64,000 nt of DNA from Amycolatopsis sp. CA-126428 (GCF_002904335.1 NZ_PPHF01000118.1:1-64000); one strand, 5' to 3'; shown: positions 41,513 through 50,256, numbered from the stretch's first letter. Translations and numbers: made by a program. Notes: a model not told the origin generated them from the letters alone.

Positions 41513-41812
41513 ATGCCCGGCATGGACTACGGGATGCTCTTGTTCGGTGTCGTCGTGCTGGTCGCCGTCGTCGAGCTGGCGTCGTCCTCGACGGAGCGCA
41601 AGCTCGGGCGGGTCGACCGGCGGCTCGCGCGGGTGGAGCGGAAGCTCGACGCGATCGCCGATCGGCTCGGCGTGTCCACCGAGGAGCCGGAACTCGCCGA
41701 GGTGAGCGCGTTGCTGCGGCAGGGCAAGAAGATCCAGGCGATCAAGGCCTACCGCGAGCGCACCGGCGCCGACCTCAAGGAGGCCCGGGACGCCGTGGAG
41801 CGGCTCATCTAG
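41513..41812 (+). CDS. membrane-anchored ribosomal L7/L12 C-terminal-domain-like protein
   Basis: A 99-residue protein: one N-terminal membrane segment (LLFGVVVLVAVVELASS), a basic coiled-coil (ERKLGRVDRRLARVERKLDAI), then an L7/L12 C-terminal-like motif ALLRQGKKIQAIKAYRERTG, ADLKEARDAVERLI. Such proteins are frequent in actinobacteria; they are not ribosomal subunits. ATG 41513 or 41522. Overlaps the convergent DUF2795 gene by 8 bp. Confidence 0.75.
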   Translation: MPGMDYGMLLFGVVVLVAVVELASSSTERKLGRVDRRLARVERKLDAIADRLGVSTEEPELAEVSALLRQGKKIQAIKAYRERTGADLKEARDAVERLI

Positions 41813-42020
41813 GTGCCCCGCCGATGTGCTTGGCCGACACCGCTTCCCACACCGCGTCGAAGTCGTCGTACCGGTCGCTGTCCGGCAACCCGCCGAGCGA
41901 CCCCAGCACCGAATCGCCGCCGCCCGCCGCGGCTGCGCGGCGCAGGAGCTCGTCGCGGCCGCAGGGGTACTCGGTCTCGGACAGGTGCTGCTCGAGGCTG
42001 GTCCGGTCCGGAGCGGGCAT
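41805..42020 (-). CDS. DUF2795 protein
   Basis: A 71-residue protein: SLEQHLSETEYPCGRDELLR, AAAAGGGDSVLGSLGGLPDS, RYDDFDAVWEAVSA. This fits small DUF2795 proteins with a winged-helix-like fold and unknown function. AGGAGG lies 7 bases upstream of the ATG. Confidence 0.75.
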   Translation of the reverse strand: MPAPDRTSLEQHLSETEYPCGRDELLRRAAAAGGGDSVLGSLGGLPDSDRYDDFDAVWEAVSAKHIGGAPR

Positions 42021-42078
42021 GGAACACCTCCTGATCGTTTCTCCTGCCCCGCGTACCCGGGCAGCCCGGCAGGGAAAC

Positions 42079-43071
42079 TCAGCCGACGACGATCGTGTGT
42101 TCCGACCGCGGCTCCAGGGACCCGATCACCGGGTGACCCGGCAGCTCCCCGGCGACCAGCAGGCCACCGGACGTCTGCGCGTCGGCCAGCAGCAGCGCCT
42201 CGTCGGCCGAGATGCGGGACAGCTCGGCGTGCGGGCGGACCCAGTCGAGGTTCCGCCGGGTGCCGCCGCTGACGTACCCGTCGCGCAACGCCTCCCGCGC
42301 ACCCTCGAGGTACGGCACCGCCGCCGGGTCCAGCCGGGCCGTCACGCCGCTCGCGCGCGCCAGCTTGTGCAGGTGGCCCAGCAGGCCGAACCCCGTCACG
42401 TCGGTGGCGCACACGGCCCCGGCGGCCAGCGCGGCCCGGCTCGCGCCCGCGTTCAGCTTCGTCATCGCATCGATGGCCTGCGGGAACCGTTCGCCGGTGG
42501 CCTTGTGCCGCGAGTTGAGCACGCCGATGCCGAGCGGTTTGGTCAGCGTCAACGGCACGCCCGCCCGGCCCGCGTCGTTGCGCAGCAGCCGCGCGGGGTC
42601 CGCGATGCCGGTCACCGCGAGCCCGTACTTCGGCTCCGGGTCGTCGATGCTGTGCCCGCCGGCCAGGTGGCACCCCGCCTCGGCGCAGACGTCGAGGCCG
42701 CCGCGCAGGACCTCGGCGGCCAGCTCGAACGGCAGCGTCTCCCGCGGCCAGCCGAGCAGGTTCACCGCCACCACCGGCGTGCCGCCCATGGCGTAGACGT
42801 CGGACAGCGCGTTGGCGGCCGCGATCCGGCCCCAGTAGTAGGCGTCGTCGACGACCGGGGTGAAGAAGTCCGTGGTGGCGATCAGCGCGGTGCCGCCGGA
42901 GATCCGGACCGCGGCCGCGTCGTCGCCGGTGTCCAGGCCGACGAGCAGCTCGCCCGGGGGATCGACGGGCACGGCGCCGGTCAGGCCGGCCACGGCCGCT
43001 TCCAGCTCGCCGGGCGGGATCTTGCACGCGCACCCGCCGCCGTGCGCGTACTGCGTCAGTCGGTAACCCAC
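42079..43071 (-). CDS. selD: selenide, water dikinase (selenophosphate synthetase)
   Basis: Makes selenophosphate from selenide and ATP for Sec-tRNA synthesis. The 330-residue protein has the N-terminal catalytic motif GGGCACKI with Cys14, Cys16 and Lys17, the same spacing as E. coli SelD Cys17/Lys20 (Cys form, not Sec). Metal/ATP motifs TGDDAAAV, LSDVYAMGG, AGGHSIDDPEPKYGLAVTG and CATDVTGFGLLGHL are intact. The only usable start is GTG 43071. It diverges from tRNA-Sec with 54 bp between, forming a complete selenocysteine locus. Confidence 0.93.
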   Translation of the reverse strand: MGYRLTQYAHGGGCACKIPPGELEAAVAGLTGAVPVDPPGELLVGLDTGDDAAAVRISGGTALIATTDFFTPVVDDAYYWGRIAAANALSDVYAMGGTPVVAVNLLGWPRETLPFELAAEVLRGGLDVCAEAGCHLAGGHSIDDPEPKYGLAVTGIADPARLLRNDAGRAGVPLTLTKPLGIGVLNSRHKATGERFPQAIDAMTKLNAGASRAALAAGAVCATDVTGFGLLGHLHKLARASGVTARLDPAAVPYLEGAREALRDGYVSGGTRRNLDWVRPHAELSRISADEALLLADAQTSGGLLVAGELPGHPVIGSLEPRSEHTIVVG

Positions 43072-43125
43072 CGGTTCATCGTGCCCGCCGGGCGCGAACT
43101 TGGCAGGATGACCCCCATGGTGCAG

Positions 43126-43220
43126 GGAGGCGTATCCGGCCTGGTGACCGGCGCGGTCTTCAAAACCGTCGAACGGCAGGTTCTGCCGCTGGCGGGTTCG
43201 ATTCCCGTCCGCCTCCGCCA
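43126..43220 (+). tRNA. selC: tRNA-Sec (UCA anticodon)
   Basis: A 95-nt tRNA including an encoded CCA. Acceptor GGAGGCG (43126-43132) pairs with CGCCTCC (43210-43216). The D stem CCGG/CCGG, the anticodon loop CTTCAAA with TCA at 43160-43162, a long extra arm (CGGCAG-GTT-CTGCCG) and the T loop TTCGATT (43197-43203) are all visible. The UCA anticodon and long variable arm, next to selD, selA and selB, make the identity firm. The A of CCA is also the first base of the selA ATG. Confidence 0.95.
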
Positions 43221-44503
43221 TGCCTGACCCGCGCCGCGCGGTCCCGCGGACCGACGCGGTCCTGGCCGAGCCCCGGATCGCCAAGGCCGCCGGGACGCTC
43301 GGCCGGGACCTGGTCAAAGCGGTGGTCAACGACGTCCAGCAGGCGGTGCGGGCGGGGGAGATCGCCCCCGCCGACGTCGTCGACACCGTGCTGGCCCGGC
43401 TCCCGGCGGGCGCCTCCTCGCTGCGGCCGGTGATCAACGCGACCGGCGTCGTCGTGCACACCAACCTCGGCCGCGCCCCGCTTTCGGCGGCCGCGCGCGA
43501 CGCCGTCGTCGCGGCCGCCGGCGCCACCGACGTCGAATTCGACCTCGCGACCGGCGAGCGGGCCCGCCGCGGCCGCGGCGCCCTCGCGGCGCTGCGGGCG
43601 GCCGTGCCGGACGCCGGTGCGGTGCACGTGGTCAACAACAACGCGGCCGCCCTGCTGCTCTGCGCGCTCGCGCTGGCCCCGGGCCGGGAGATCGTCGTCA
43701 GCCGGGGCGAGCTGGTCGAGATCGGCGACGGCTTCCGGATCCCGGACCTGCTGGAATCGGCCGGCGCGCGGCTGCGCGAGGTCGGGACCACGAACCGGAC
43801 GTCGGCGCGGGACTACGCCGCGGCGATCGGCCCGGACACCGGGTTCGTGCTCAAGGTGCACCCGTCGAACTACCGCGTCACCGGGTTCACCGCGGAAGCG
43901 GCGCTGGGCGAGCTGGCCGGGCTCGGCGTGCCGCTGGTCGCCGACATCGGCTCCGGCCTGCTGGCTCCGCACCCGCTCCTGCCGGCCGAACCGGACGCGG
44001 CGAGCGCGCTGCGGGCGGGCGCCACGATCGTCACCGCGAGCGGGGACAAGCTGCTCGGCGGTCCGCAGGCCGGCCTGCTGCTCGGCGACGCGGACGTCGT
44101 CGAACGGCTGCGGCGGCACCCGGCCGCGCGGGCCCTGCGCGTCGACAAGCTCACCCTCGCCGCCCTCGAAGCGACGCTGCGTGGGCCGCAACCCCCGGTG
44201 CGGGCCGCGCTCGACGTGTCCGTCGCGAGCTTGACCGAACGCGCCGAAGCGCTGGTCAAGTCCCTCGAGAACGCCGATGCCGAGGTGGTCGCGTCGGTGG
44301 CGGCCGTCGGCGGCGGGGGAGCGCCGGGCGTCGAACTGCCCAGCGCCGCGGTGAGCCTGCCCGCCCGGTACGCGGCCGCGCTGCGCACGGGCGAACCCGC
44401 CGTCGCCGGCCGGGTCGTCAAGGACCGCTGCCTGCTCGACCTGCGGACCGTGCGGCCGGAAGAGGACGACCGGCTGCGGGAAGCCGTCCGCCGATGCGGG
44501 TGA
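43220..44503 (+). CDS. selA: L-seryl-tRNA(Sec) selenium transferase
   Basis: Converts Ser-tRNA(Sec) to Sec-tRNA(Sec) with selenophosphate. The 427-residue PLP enzyme has LRPVINATGVVVHTNLGRAP near residue 67 and PLP Lys277 in TASGDKLLGGPQAG. The ATG begins at the last base of the tRNA-Sec CCA, so there is no leader between them. The N-terminal domain is complete from this start and I see no better downstream start. Stop overlaps selB by 10 bp. Confidence 0.93.
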   Translation: MPDPRRAVPRTDAVLAEPRIAKAAGTLGRDLVKAVVNDVQQAVRAGEIAPADVVDTVLARLPAGASSLRPVINATGVVVHTNLGRAPLSAAARDAVVAAAGATDVEFDLATGERARRGRGALAALRAAVPDAGAVHVVNNNAAALLLCALALAPGREIVVSRGELVEIGDGFRIPDLLESAGARLREVGTTNRTSARDYAAAIGPDTGFVLKVHPSNYRVTGFTAEAALGELAGLGVPLVADIGSGLLAPHPLLPAEPDAASALRAGATIVTASGDKLLGGPQAGLLLGDADVVERLRRHPAARALRVDKLTLAALEATLRGPQPPVRAALDVSVASLTERAEALVKSLENADAEVVASVAAVGGGGAPGVELPSAAVSLPARYAAALRTGEPAVAGRVVKDRCLLDLRTVRPEEDDRLREAVRRCG

Positions 44504-46218
44504 TCGTCACCGCCGGGCACGTCGACCACGGGAAGTCCACGCTGGTGCGGCGGCTGACCGGGATGGAACCGGACCGGTGGGCCGAGGAACGCCGCCGCGG
44601 CCTCACCATCGACCTCGGCTTCGCGTGGACCCGGATCGGCGCCGAGGACGTCGCGTTCGTGGACGTGCCGGGCCACGAGCGGTTCGTGCCGAACATGCTC
44701 GCCGGCGCCGGGCCGGCCCCGGCGGTGCTGTTCGTCGTCGCCGCGGACGAGGGCTGGATGCCGCAGTCGGCCGAACACCTCGCGGCCTTGGACGCGTTCG
44801 GCGTCCGCCGCGGGCTGCTGGTCGTCACCAAGGCCGACCGCGCCGACCCGGCCGCCGCGACGGCCGTCGCGCTGGGGGAGATCGCCGCGACCTCGCTCGG
44901 GGCCGTCCCGAGCGTCGCCGTCAGCGGCACCACGGGCGCGGGCCTGGCCGGCCTGCGCACGGCGATCGGGGAGCTCACCGCCGGGCTGCCGGCGCCCGAT
45001 CCGGACGCCGACGTGCGGCTGTGGATCGACCGGGCCTTCACGGTTTCGGGGGCCGGCACGGTCGTCACGGGCACGCTGGCCGCCGGCACGATCGCCGCCG
45101 GCGACGAGTTCCTGCTGGGTTCGGCGCGGGTGAAGATCCGCGCCCTGCAGGCTCTCGGCGAACCCCGCGACCGGGTCGGCGCGGTGGCCCGGGTCGCGGT
45201 GAACCTGCGCGGCACCCCGCGCGGTGACGTCCGCCGCGGCGACGTCCTGCTCACCCCGGGCCGGTGGCGCACCACGGCCGAGTTCGACGTCCGGCTGCGC
45301 GGCGCGGCCGCCGCGGACCTGCACCGCGAACTGGTGCTGCACCTGGGCACGGCGGCCGTGCCGGTCCGGGTCCGTCCACTCGGGACGGACACCGCGCGGC
45401 TCACCACGGCCACCGCGCTGCCGTTGCGCACCGGCGACCGCGGCCTGGTGCGCGATCCCGGCGAGCACCGGATCGCCGCCGGGTTCGACGTCCTCGACGT
45501 CGACCCGCCCGCCCTGTCCCGCCGCGGCGCGGCGCGGGCCCGCGGCCGCGAGCTGGCCGAACCCGACCTCGCCCGGGTTTACCTGCGCCGCAAGGGTTTC
45601 GTGCGTGCGGCGGACTTCACGGCGATGGGCCTGCCCGCGACGGGGGAGCGGCTGGGCGAGTGGTACGCGGACGACGATCGGCTCGCGGCGTCGCGCACGC
45701 AGGCGGCCGAAGTCGTCGGCGCGTGGGACAGCACGGCCGCGGGCGTTCCGGTGGAGGCGTTGCGGCAGCGGCTCGGGCTGCCCGCCCCGGAGCTGGTCGT
45801 CCCCGTGGTGCGGGGCACCGGCTTCGAGGTGGCGGGCGGCCTGGTCCGCCGGCCCGGCGCCGGGCTCGCCCCCGCCGTCGAGAAGGCCCTGGAAACGGTG
45901 GCGAAACGGCTCGCCGAGCACCCCTTCCGCGCGCCCGAGGCGGACGAGCTGCGCGCACTGGGCCTCGGCCGGCGCGAGCTGGCGGCGGCGGTCCGCCTCG
46001 GCCGGTTGACCGCGCTCGCCGAGGGGGTCGTGCTCGGCCCGGACGTGGCGGAGCGGGCGGTGGAGGAGCTGCGCCGGGTGCCCCAGCCGTTCACGGTTTC
46101 CGAGGCGCGCAAGGCCCTCGACAGCACCCGCCGGGTGATGATCCCGCTGCTGGAACGCCTCGACGCCGCCGGGCGGACCGAGCCCCTCGGCGACGGCACC
46201 CGCCGCACGAGGGACTAG
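44494..46218 (+). CDS. selB: selenocysteine-specific translation elongation factor
   Basis: Delivers Sec-tRNA to UGA codons with a SECIS hairpin. The 574-residue GTPase has G1 GHVDHGKST, G2 GLTIDLGF, G3 DVPGHERF and G4 TKADRAD. EF-Tu-like domains 2-3 and C-terminal winged helices (~370-574, ending VSEARKALDSTRRVMIPLLE) that bind the SECIS follow. Overlaps selA, so selA and selB are co-translated. Confidence 0.94.
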   Translation: MRVIVTAGHVDHGKSTLVRRLTGMEPDRWAEERRRGLTIDLGFAWTRIGAEDVAFVDVPGHERFVPNMLAGAGPAPAVLFVVAADEGWMPQSAEHLAALDAFGVRRGLLVVTKADRADPAAATAVALGEIAATSLGAVPSVAVSGTTGAGLAGLRTAIGELTAGLPAPDPDADVRLWIDRAFTVSGAGTVVTGTLAAGTIAAGDEFLLGSARVKIRALQALGEPRDRVGAVARVAVNLRGTPRGDVRRGDVLLTPGRWRTTAEFDVRLRGAAAADLHRELVLHLGTAAVPVRVRPLGTDTARLTTATALPLRTGDRGLVRDPGEHRIAAGFDVLDVDPPALSRRGAARARGRELAEPDLARVYLRRKGFVRAADFTAMGLPATGERLGEWYADDDRLAASRTQAAEVVGAWDSTAAGVPVEALRQRLGLPAPELVVPVVRGTGFEVAGGLVRRPGAGLAPAVEKALETVAKRLAEHPFRAPEADELRALGLGRRELAAAVRLGRLTALAEGVVLGPDVAERAVEELRRVPQPFTVSEARKALDSTRRVMIPLLERLDAAGRTEPLGDGTRRTRD

Positions 46219-46243
46219 CACCGCAACGGCGAACGGCCGTCGG

Positions 46244-47170
46244 TCACCGGGTTTGCCCGCGCCCCGGCTGCGGGGGCCCGGCCGGCATCTCCTGGACCTC
46301 GGTCGCCGGCGTCTCCTGGCCGGCCGCCCACGACGCCAGCAGGGCCAGACCGTCCGCGGCCGCCGTGCCGGCGGGCGCGGTGTAGACGTTGAGGAGCAGG
46401 CCGGGGTCGGCGGGCAGCTCCATCGACTCGACGTCCAGGTCGAGCCGGCCCACCACCGGATGGTGCAGGCGCTTGCGTCCGGACCGGTGGAACCGGACGT
46501 CCTGGGACGCCCAGCGCTGCCGGAACAGTTCACTGCGTGTCGACAGTTCACCGACCAGGGCGATCAGTTCCTGGTCGTGCGGATTGCGGCCGGCTTCCAT
46601 GCGCAGCTTCGCGGCCACATCGCCGACGATCCGGTCGTAGTCGACGAAGAACGTTTTCGCCGCTTCGGGCTCCAGGTACACGAACCGCGCGGTGTTCGCC
46701 GGCCGTCGCGGGTCGGCCAGCAGCGGTGAATACAGCGCGCGGGCCAGGGGATTCATGGCCAGGACGTCGTACCGGCCGTGGCAAATCCAAGCCGGCGCGT
46801 CGGTGATGGCGTCGAGCACCTGCCGAAGCGCCGGACGCACCGTCACGGCGGGGCGCCGGCGGCGGGGACCGCCGGGCGCCCGGGACTGCCGCGCGAGGTG
46901 GAACAGGTGATCGCGCTCGGCTTCGTCGAGGTGCAAGGCGGAGGCCACCGCGTCGAGCACCCCGTCGGAGGCGCCGGTGAGGCTGCCGCGCTCCATCCGC
47001 ACGTAGTAGTCGACCGAGATCCCGGCCAGCAGAGCCACCTCTTCGCGGCGCAGACCCTTGACCCGGCGGTTGCCGCCGTAGGCGGGCAGCCCGGCCCGCT
47101 CGGGCGGGATCCGCGCGCGACGCGAGCTCAGGAACTCCTTGATCTCGGTGCGCAGATCGATCTTGGTCAC
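46244..47170 (-). CDS. XRE/MmyB-type regulator 1
   Basis: A 308-residue regulator with an N-terminal XRE HTH (LRREEVALLAGISVDYYVRM then ERGSLTGASDGVLDAVASAL) and a MmyB-like ligand-binding domain (~105-275, VLDAITDAPAWICHGRYDVL). It follows an SDR gene on the same strand by 81 bp. A second, homologous XRE-SDR pair lies just beyond, so this is a local duplication or a co-evolved array. Confidence 0.88.
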   Translation of the reverse strand: MTKIDLRTEIKEFLSSRRARIPPERAGLPAYGGNRRVKGLRREEVALLAGISVDYYVRMERGSLTGASDGVLDAVASALHLDEAERDHLFHLARQSRAPGGPRRRRPAVTVRPALRQVLDAITDAPAWICHGRYDVLAMNPLARALYSPLLADPRRPANTARFVYLEPEAAKTFFVDYDRIVGDVAAKLRMEAGRNPHDQELIALVGELSTRSELFRQRWASQDVRFHRSGRKRLHHPVVGRLDLDVESMELPADPGLLLNVYTAPAGTAAADGLALLASWAAGQETPATEVQEMPAGPPQPGRGQTR

Positions 47171-47251
47171 CCCTTCACCGTAAGCCCTGTTCGCGGGCGG
47201 AGGCAGGTTCTGCTGGTACCCCCCGACGGCTGCGCACCCCTCGCACGCCGC

Positions 47252-48055
47252 TTAGGTACCCGTTGCGGTCGTGGCGATACCGCCGTCGACCGGGATGACG
47301 GTGCCCGTGAGGTACGCGCCGGCCCGGCCGGCGAGGAACACGGCGACGCCGGCCATGTCGTCGTCGCGGCCGAGCCGGCGCAGCGGGGCCTTCGCCGCGA
47401 TCGCGTCGCCGACGGCCTCGAGCGTGGCCGCCATCATCTGCGACGGGAACGGTCCGGGGGCCACCGCGTTCACCGTGACGTGCTGGGGGCCCAGTTCCCG
47501 GGCCAGCACCCGGGTGAGCTGGTGCAGTCCCGCTTTGCTGCTGGCGTACGAATAGTTGGGCGACTCGGCCACGTGGATGGCGGCGATGCTGCCGATGTTG
47601 ATGACCCGCGCGGGATCCTCGGCGGTGCCCGCCCGGCGAAGGGCCGGGAGCAGCGCCTGCACCAGCCAGAACGGCGACTTGAGGTTGAGGTCGAGCACGG
47701 TGTCCCAGGCCCCGTCCGGGAACGTCTCCAGCGGCTCGCGCCACATCGCTCCCGCGTTGTTGACGAGGATGTCCAGGCGATCCGAGCCGGCTTGGACGAG
47801 CTCGGCGAGGCGCCGGCACTCGTCGTGAGTGGACAGATCGGCGGGAACGGCTTGGACGTCACCGAATTCGGACAGGAGCCGCTGGGCCTCCGCGCACGTG
47901 TCCGCCTTGCGCGAGCTGATGATCACGCGGGCACCCGCCTGCAGGAGGCCGCGCGCGATCATCAACCCGATGCCCTTGGTGCCGCCGGTGACGAGGGCGT
48001 TCTTCCCCCGCAGGTCGAAAAGGTCCGCGTGGGTGGTGAATCGGCTGTCCGCCAT
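47252..48055 (-). CDS. short-chain dehydrogenase/reductase 1
   Basis: A 267-residue classical SDR. Cofactor loop TGGTKGIG, NNAGAM, catalytic Ser in NIGSIAA, and Tyr/Lys in YSYASSKAGL. The C-terminus GTVIPVDGGIATT is typical of full-length enzymes. Start at ATG 48055 with AAGGAACG upstream; the same AAGGAACG(A/G)AACCC leader precedes SDR 2. Substrate unknown; probably controlled by an adjacent XRE/MmyB protein. Confidence 0.92.
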   Translation of the reverse strand: MADSRFTTHADLFDLRGKNALVTGGTKGIGLMIARGLLQAGARVIISSRKADTCAEAQRLLSEFGDVQAVPADLSTHDECRRLAELVQAGSDRLDILVNNAGAMWREPLETFPDGAWDTVLDLNLKSPFWLVQALLPALRRAGTAEDPARVINIGSIAAIHVAESPNYSYASSKAGLHQLTRVLARELGPQHVTVNAVAPGPFPSQMMAATLEAVGDAIAAKAPLRRLGRDDDMAGVAVFLAGRAGAYLTGTVIPVDGGIATTATGT

Positions 48056-48166
48056 GGGGTTTCGTTCCTTTTGTCGTGGAGCCTGTGCTGCCACGTTGAC
48101 AGGCGTCCAGGACGTGCGGGAGACCCTGGCGTTCCAGGTACTGCGAGACCCCCTTGCCGGGGTCGA

Positions 48167-49003
48167 TCAGCGTTCCTCGACCAGCGACTGCGTGCCGATG
48201 ACGCCCAGCAGCGCCAGCCGGTCGGCCGCTTCGGTGCCCGGTTCGGCCGAGTAGACCATGAGCCGCAGGTCGCTGCCCGCGACGCTGAGGATGTCGCAAT
48301 CCAGGGTCAGCGCGCCGACGTCCGGGTGGTCGATGGTCTTGCGGGCGGACTCGTGCTGCCCGACGGCACCCGACTCCCACAGGGCGGCGAACCGCGGGCT
48401 GTGCCGCCGGAGGTCGGCGATGAGCGAGCGGAGGTCCGGGTCGTCGGGGTAGCGGCCGGCGGTGCGGCGCAGGTCGGCGACCAGGGCCGCCTGCAGCGCG
48501 TCCCGTGCCTCCGGGGTGTCGCGCACCCGGGTGTTCGGGCTGAGGAAGGTGCGCCGGACGCCGTTGAGGTCGCTGCCGCGGCGTTCGCCCATCAGGGCCG
48601 TGTGGAGCGGGTTGGCGAGCAGCTGGTTCCAGGCCGCGTCGAAGACGGCGACGGGGGTGCCGGCGAGCCGGTCCAGCATGCGGTGGACGCCGGGTGTGAT
48701 GTGCCGCGGGACCGTGCCGGGGCTCGGGGGCGCGAGGCCGGCCAGCCGGAACAGGTGCGTGCGTTCGTCCTGGGTGAGGCGCAGGGCCCGGGCGAGAGCC
48801 TCGACGACCTGGGCCGAGGGGCTGGTGGCGCGGCCCTGCTCGAGCCGGATGACGTAGTCGGCGGAGATGCCGGCCAGCTGCGCCAGTTCCTCGCGGCGCA
48901 GCCCGGCGGCGCGGCGGCGGCTGCCCGCGGGCAGGCCGGTGGCCTGGGGTGAGACGCGGTCGCGCCAGTGGCGCAGGGCCGTGCCGAGTCCGGTGTTCGC
49001 CAT
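48167..49003 (-). CDS. XRE/MmyB-type regulator 2
   Basis: A 278-residue paralogue of regulator 1: LRREELAQLAGISADYVIRL then EQGRATSPSAQVVEALARAL, and a MmyB-like ligand domain. It diverges from SDR 2 across 126 bp containing TCCTGGTATCGCCGGTCCCAGG near 49036-49057, an inverted-repeat candidate operator. The usual target of such regulators is the divergent SDR. Confidence 0.9.
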   Translation of the reverse strand: MANTGLGTALRHWRDRVSPQATGLPAGSRRRAAGLRREELAQLAGISADYVIRLEQGRATSPSAQVVEALARALRLTQDERTHLFRLAGLAPPSPGTVPRHITPGVHRMLDRLAGTPVAVFDAAWNQLLANPLHTALMGERRGSDLNGVRRTFLSPNTRVRDTPEARDALQAALVADLRRTAGRYPDDPDLRSLIADLRRHSPRFAALWESGAVGQHESARKTIDHPDVGALTLDCDILSVAGSDLRLMVYSAEPGTEAADRLALLGVIGTQSLVEER

Positions 49004-49035
49004 AGGTCGATTGTGCAAGCCGGCCGGCCGCTTGT

Positions 49036-49057
49036 CCTGGTATCGCCGGTCCCAGGA
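49036..49057. promoter_or_regulatory. candidate operator of the XRE-SDR pair
   Basis: CCTGG and CCAGG halves flank a GC-rich centre between divergent XRE 2 and SDR 2. A related CTGGTACC lies near 47212, just upstream of XRE 1, and GTACCTGGAACGCCAGGGTC (minus strand) lies ahead of SDR 1 near 48130. Confidence 0.45.
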
Positions 49058-49129
49058 AAACCGGACCACTTCCTGCGCCCGCGGTCCGGGCCGATCCTGG
49101 TGGCAGCACGTCAGGAAGGAACGGAACCC

Positions 49130-49903
49130 ATGAACCAGCTCGCCCTCGTGACCGGCGCCACCTCCGGCATCGGCCGGGCCTTCGCCGAACGCCTCGCCGC
49201 CGACGGCTACGACCTGATCGTCACCGGCCGCCGCGAGGACCGCCTCGCCGAGTTCGCCGCCGCCCACCCGGAAGTCAAGGTGCGCACGGTGGCCGCCGAC
49301 CTGTCCACCGACGACGGCGTCGCCACCGTCGCCGCCCTCTGCGCCGCCGAGCCGCTGACCATGCTCGTGAACAACGCCGGTGTCGCGCACTACATGCCGC
49401 TGGCGCAGCTGCCCGCCGACAAGGCCGCCGAGCTGGTCCACGTCAAGGTCGCCGCGCCCACCATGCTCACCCGCGCCGCGGTCGCGGGCATGCAGGAACG
49501 CGGTGCGGGGCGGATCGTCAACGTGGCCGGGATGATCGCCTTCAGCGGTCCGGCCGACTCCTCGGTCATGCCCCGCCGCGCGGTCTACGCCGGGTCCCTG
49601 GCCTACCTCGTCGCCCTGTCCCAGACGCTGAGCGCCGAGTTGGAGGGCACCGGTGTCGGCGTGCAGGTGCTGTGCCCGGGTGTCGTCGCCACCGAGTTCC
49701 ACGAGCGCCAGGGGCTCGACCTGAGCGCGGTGCCGCGGATGTCCGCCGCCGACGTCGTCACCGCGTCCTTGCGCGGCTTCGAACTCGGCGAGGTCGTCAC
49801 CGCGCCGGGTGTCGAGGACGCCGGGCTGCTCGACGCCGTCTTTCGAGCCGATCTCGCGGCCTTCGGCGGGCAGGGGCCGGAACTCGCCTCCCGCTACCGG
49901 TGA
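49130..49903 (+). CDS. short-chain dehydrogenase/reductase 2, altered active site
   Basis: A 257-residue SDR with an intact cofactor loop (TGATSGIGRAFAERL), NNAGVAHYMPL and the Ser-region NVAGMIAF. The Tyr motif reads VYAGSLAYL: the Lys of YxxxK is Leu, and the usual catalytic Ser position holds Gly (AGMIAF). So normal SDR chemistry is doubtful although the fold is complete. It diverges from XRE/MmyB regulator 2. GGAAGGAACGG precedes the ATG. Confidence 0.88.
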   Translation: MNQLALVTGATSGIGRAFAERLAADGYDLIVTGRREDRLAEFAAAHPEVKVRTVAADLSTDDGVATVAALCAAEPLTMLVNNAGVAHYMPLAQLPADKAAELVHVKVAAPTMLTRAAVAGMQERGAGRIVNVAGMIAFSGPADSSVMPRRAVYAGSLAYLVALSQTLSAELEGTGVGVQVLCPGVVATEFHERQGLDLSAVPRMSAADVVTASLRGFELGEVVTAPGVEDAGLLDAVFRADLAAFGGQGPELASRYR

Positions 49904-49940
49904 ACGCCGCCGGAGAACTCACCGGCCCCGGACACAAGCC

Positions 49941-49975
49941 CGCTGCCGCACCCCGGAGTCCGGGGCGCGGCAGCG
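49941..49975. terminator. bidirectional terminator
   Basis: CGCTGCCGCaCCCCGG (49941-49956), loop AGT, CCGGGGcGCGGCAGCG (49960-49975): 15 paired bases with one mismatch, between the convergent SDR 2 and CsbD genes. Confidence 0.8.
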
Positions 49976-49985
49976 GAGAACCGCG

Positions 49986-50168
49986 TCACTTCTTGTCTGT
50001 GACACCCTTCACGGCGTCCTTGATCTTCTCGCCGGCCTGCTTGAGCGAGCCCTTGGCCTGCTCGGACTTGCCTTCGGCCTGCCACTGCTCGTTGCCGGTG
50101 GCGTCACCGACGGCTTCCTTGGCGCGGCCCTTGAGCTCTTCGCCCTTGTTTTCGATCTTGTCGTTCAT
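49986..50168 (-). CDS. CsbD-family stress protein
   Basis: A 60-residue hydrophilic helical protein, MNDKIENKGEELKGRAKEAV then GDATGNEQWQAEGKSEQAKG, matching CsbD. In Bacillus the family belongs to the SigB general stress regulon; the molecular role is unknown. GAAGGTG precedes the ATG. In this window a partner-switching operon exists about 28 kb away, but no link is shown. Confidence 0.88.
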   Translation of the reverse strand: MNDKIENKGEELKGRAKEAVGDATGNEQWQAEGKSEQAKGSLKQAGEKIKDAVKGVTDKK

Positions 50169-50256
50169 CTGGGTGCACCTTCCGTCGCGGGCGACATTTC
50201 CGGATCGGCCAGTCGCCAAAAGGGCCTTGACAGACTGATACCCACTCTCCGCGCGG

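Noticed and set aside
42079..46218. A selenoprotein gene near the sel locus
   Set aside because: I found no in-frame TGA with downstream coding and hairpin; SelD uses Cys.
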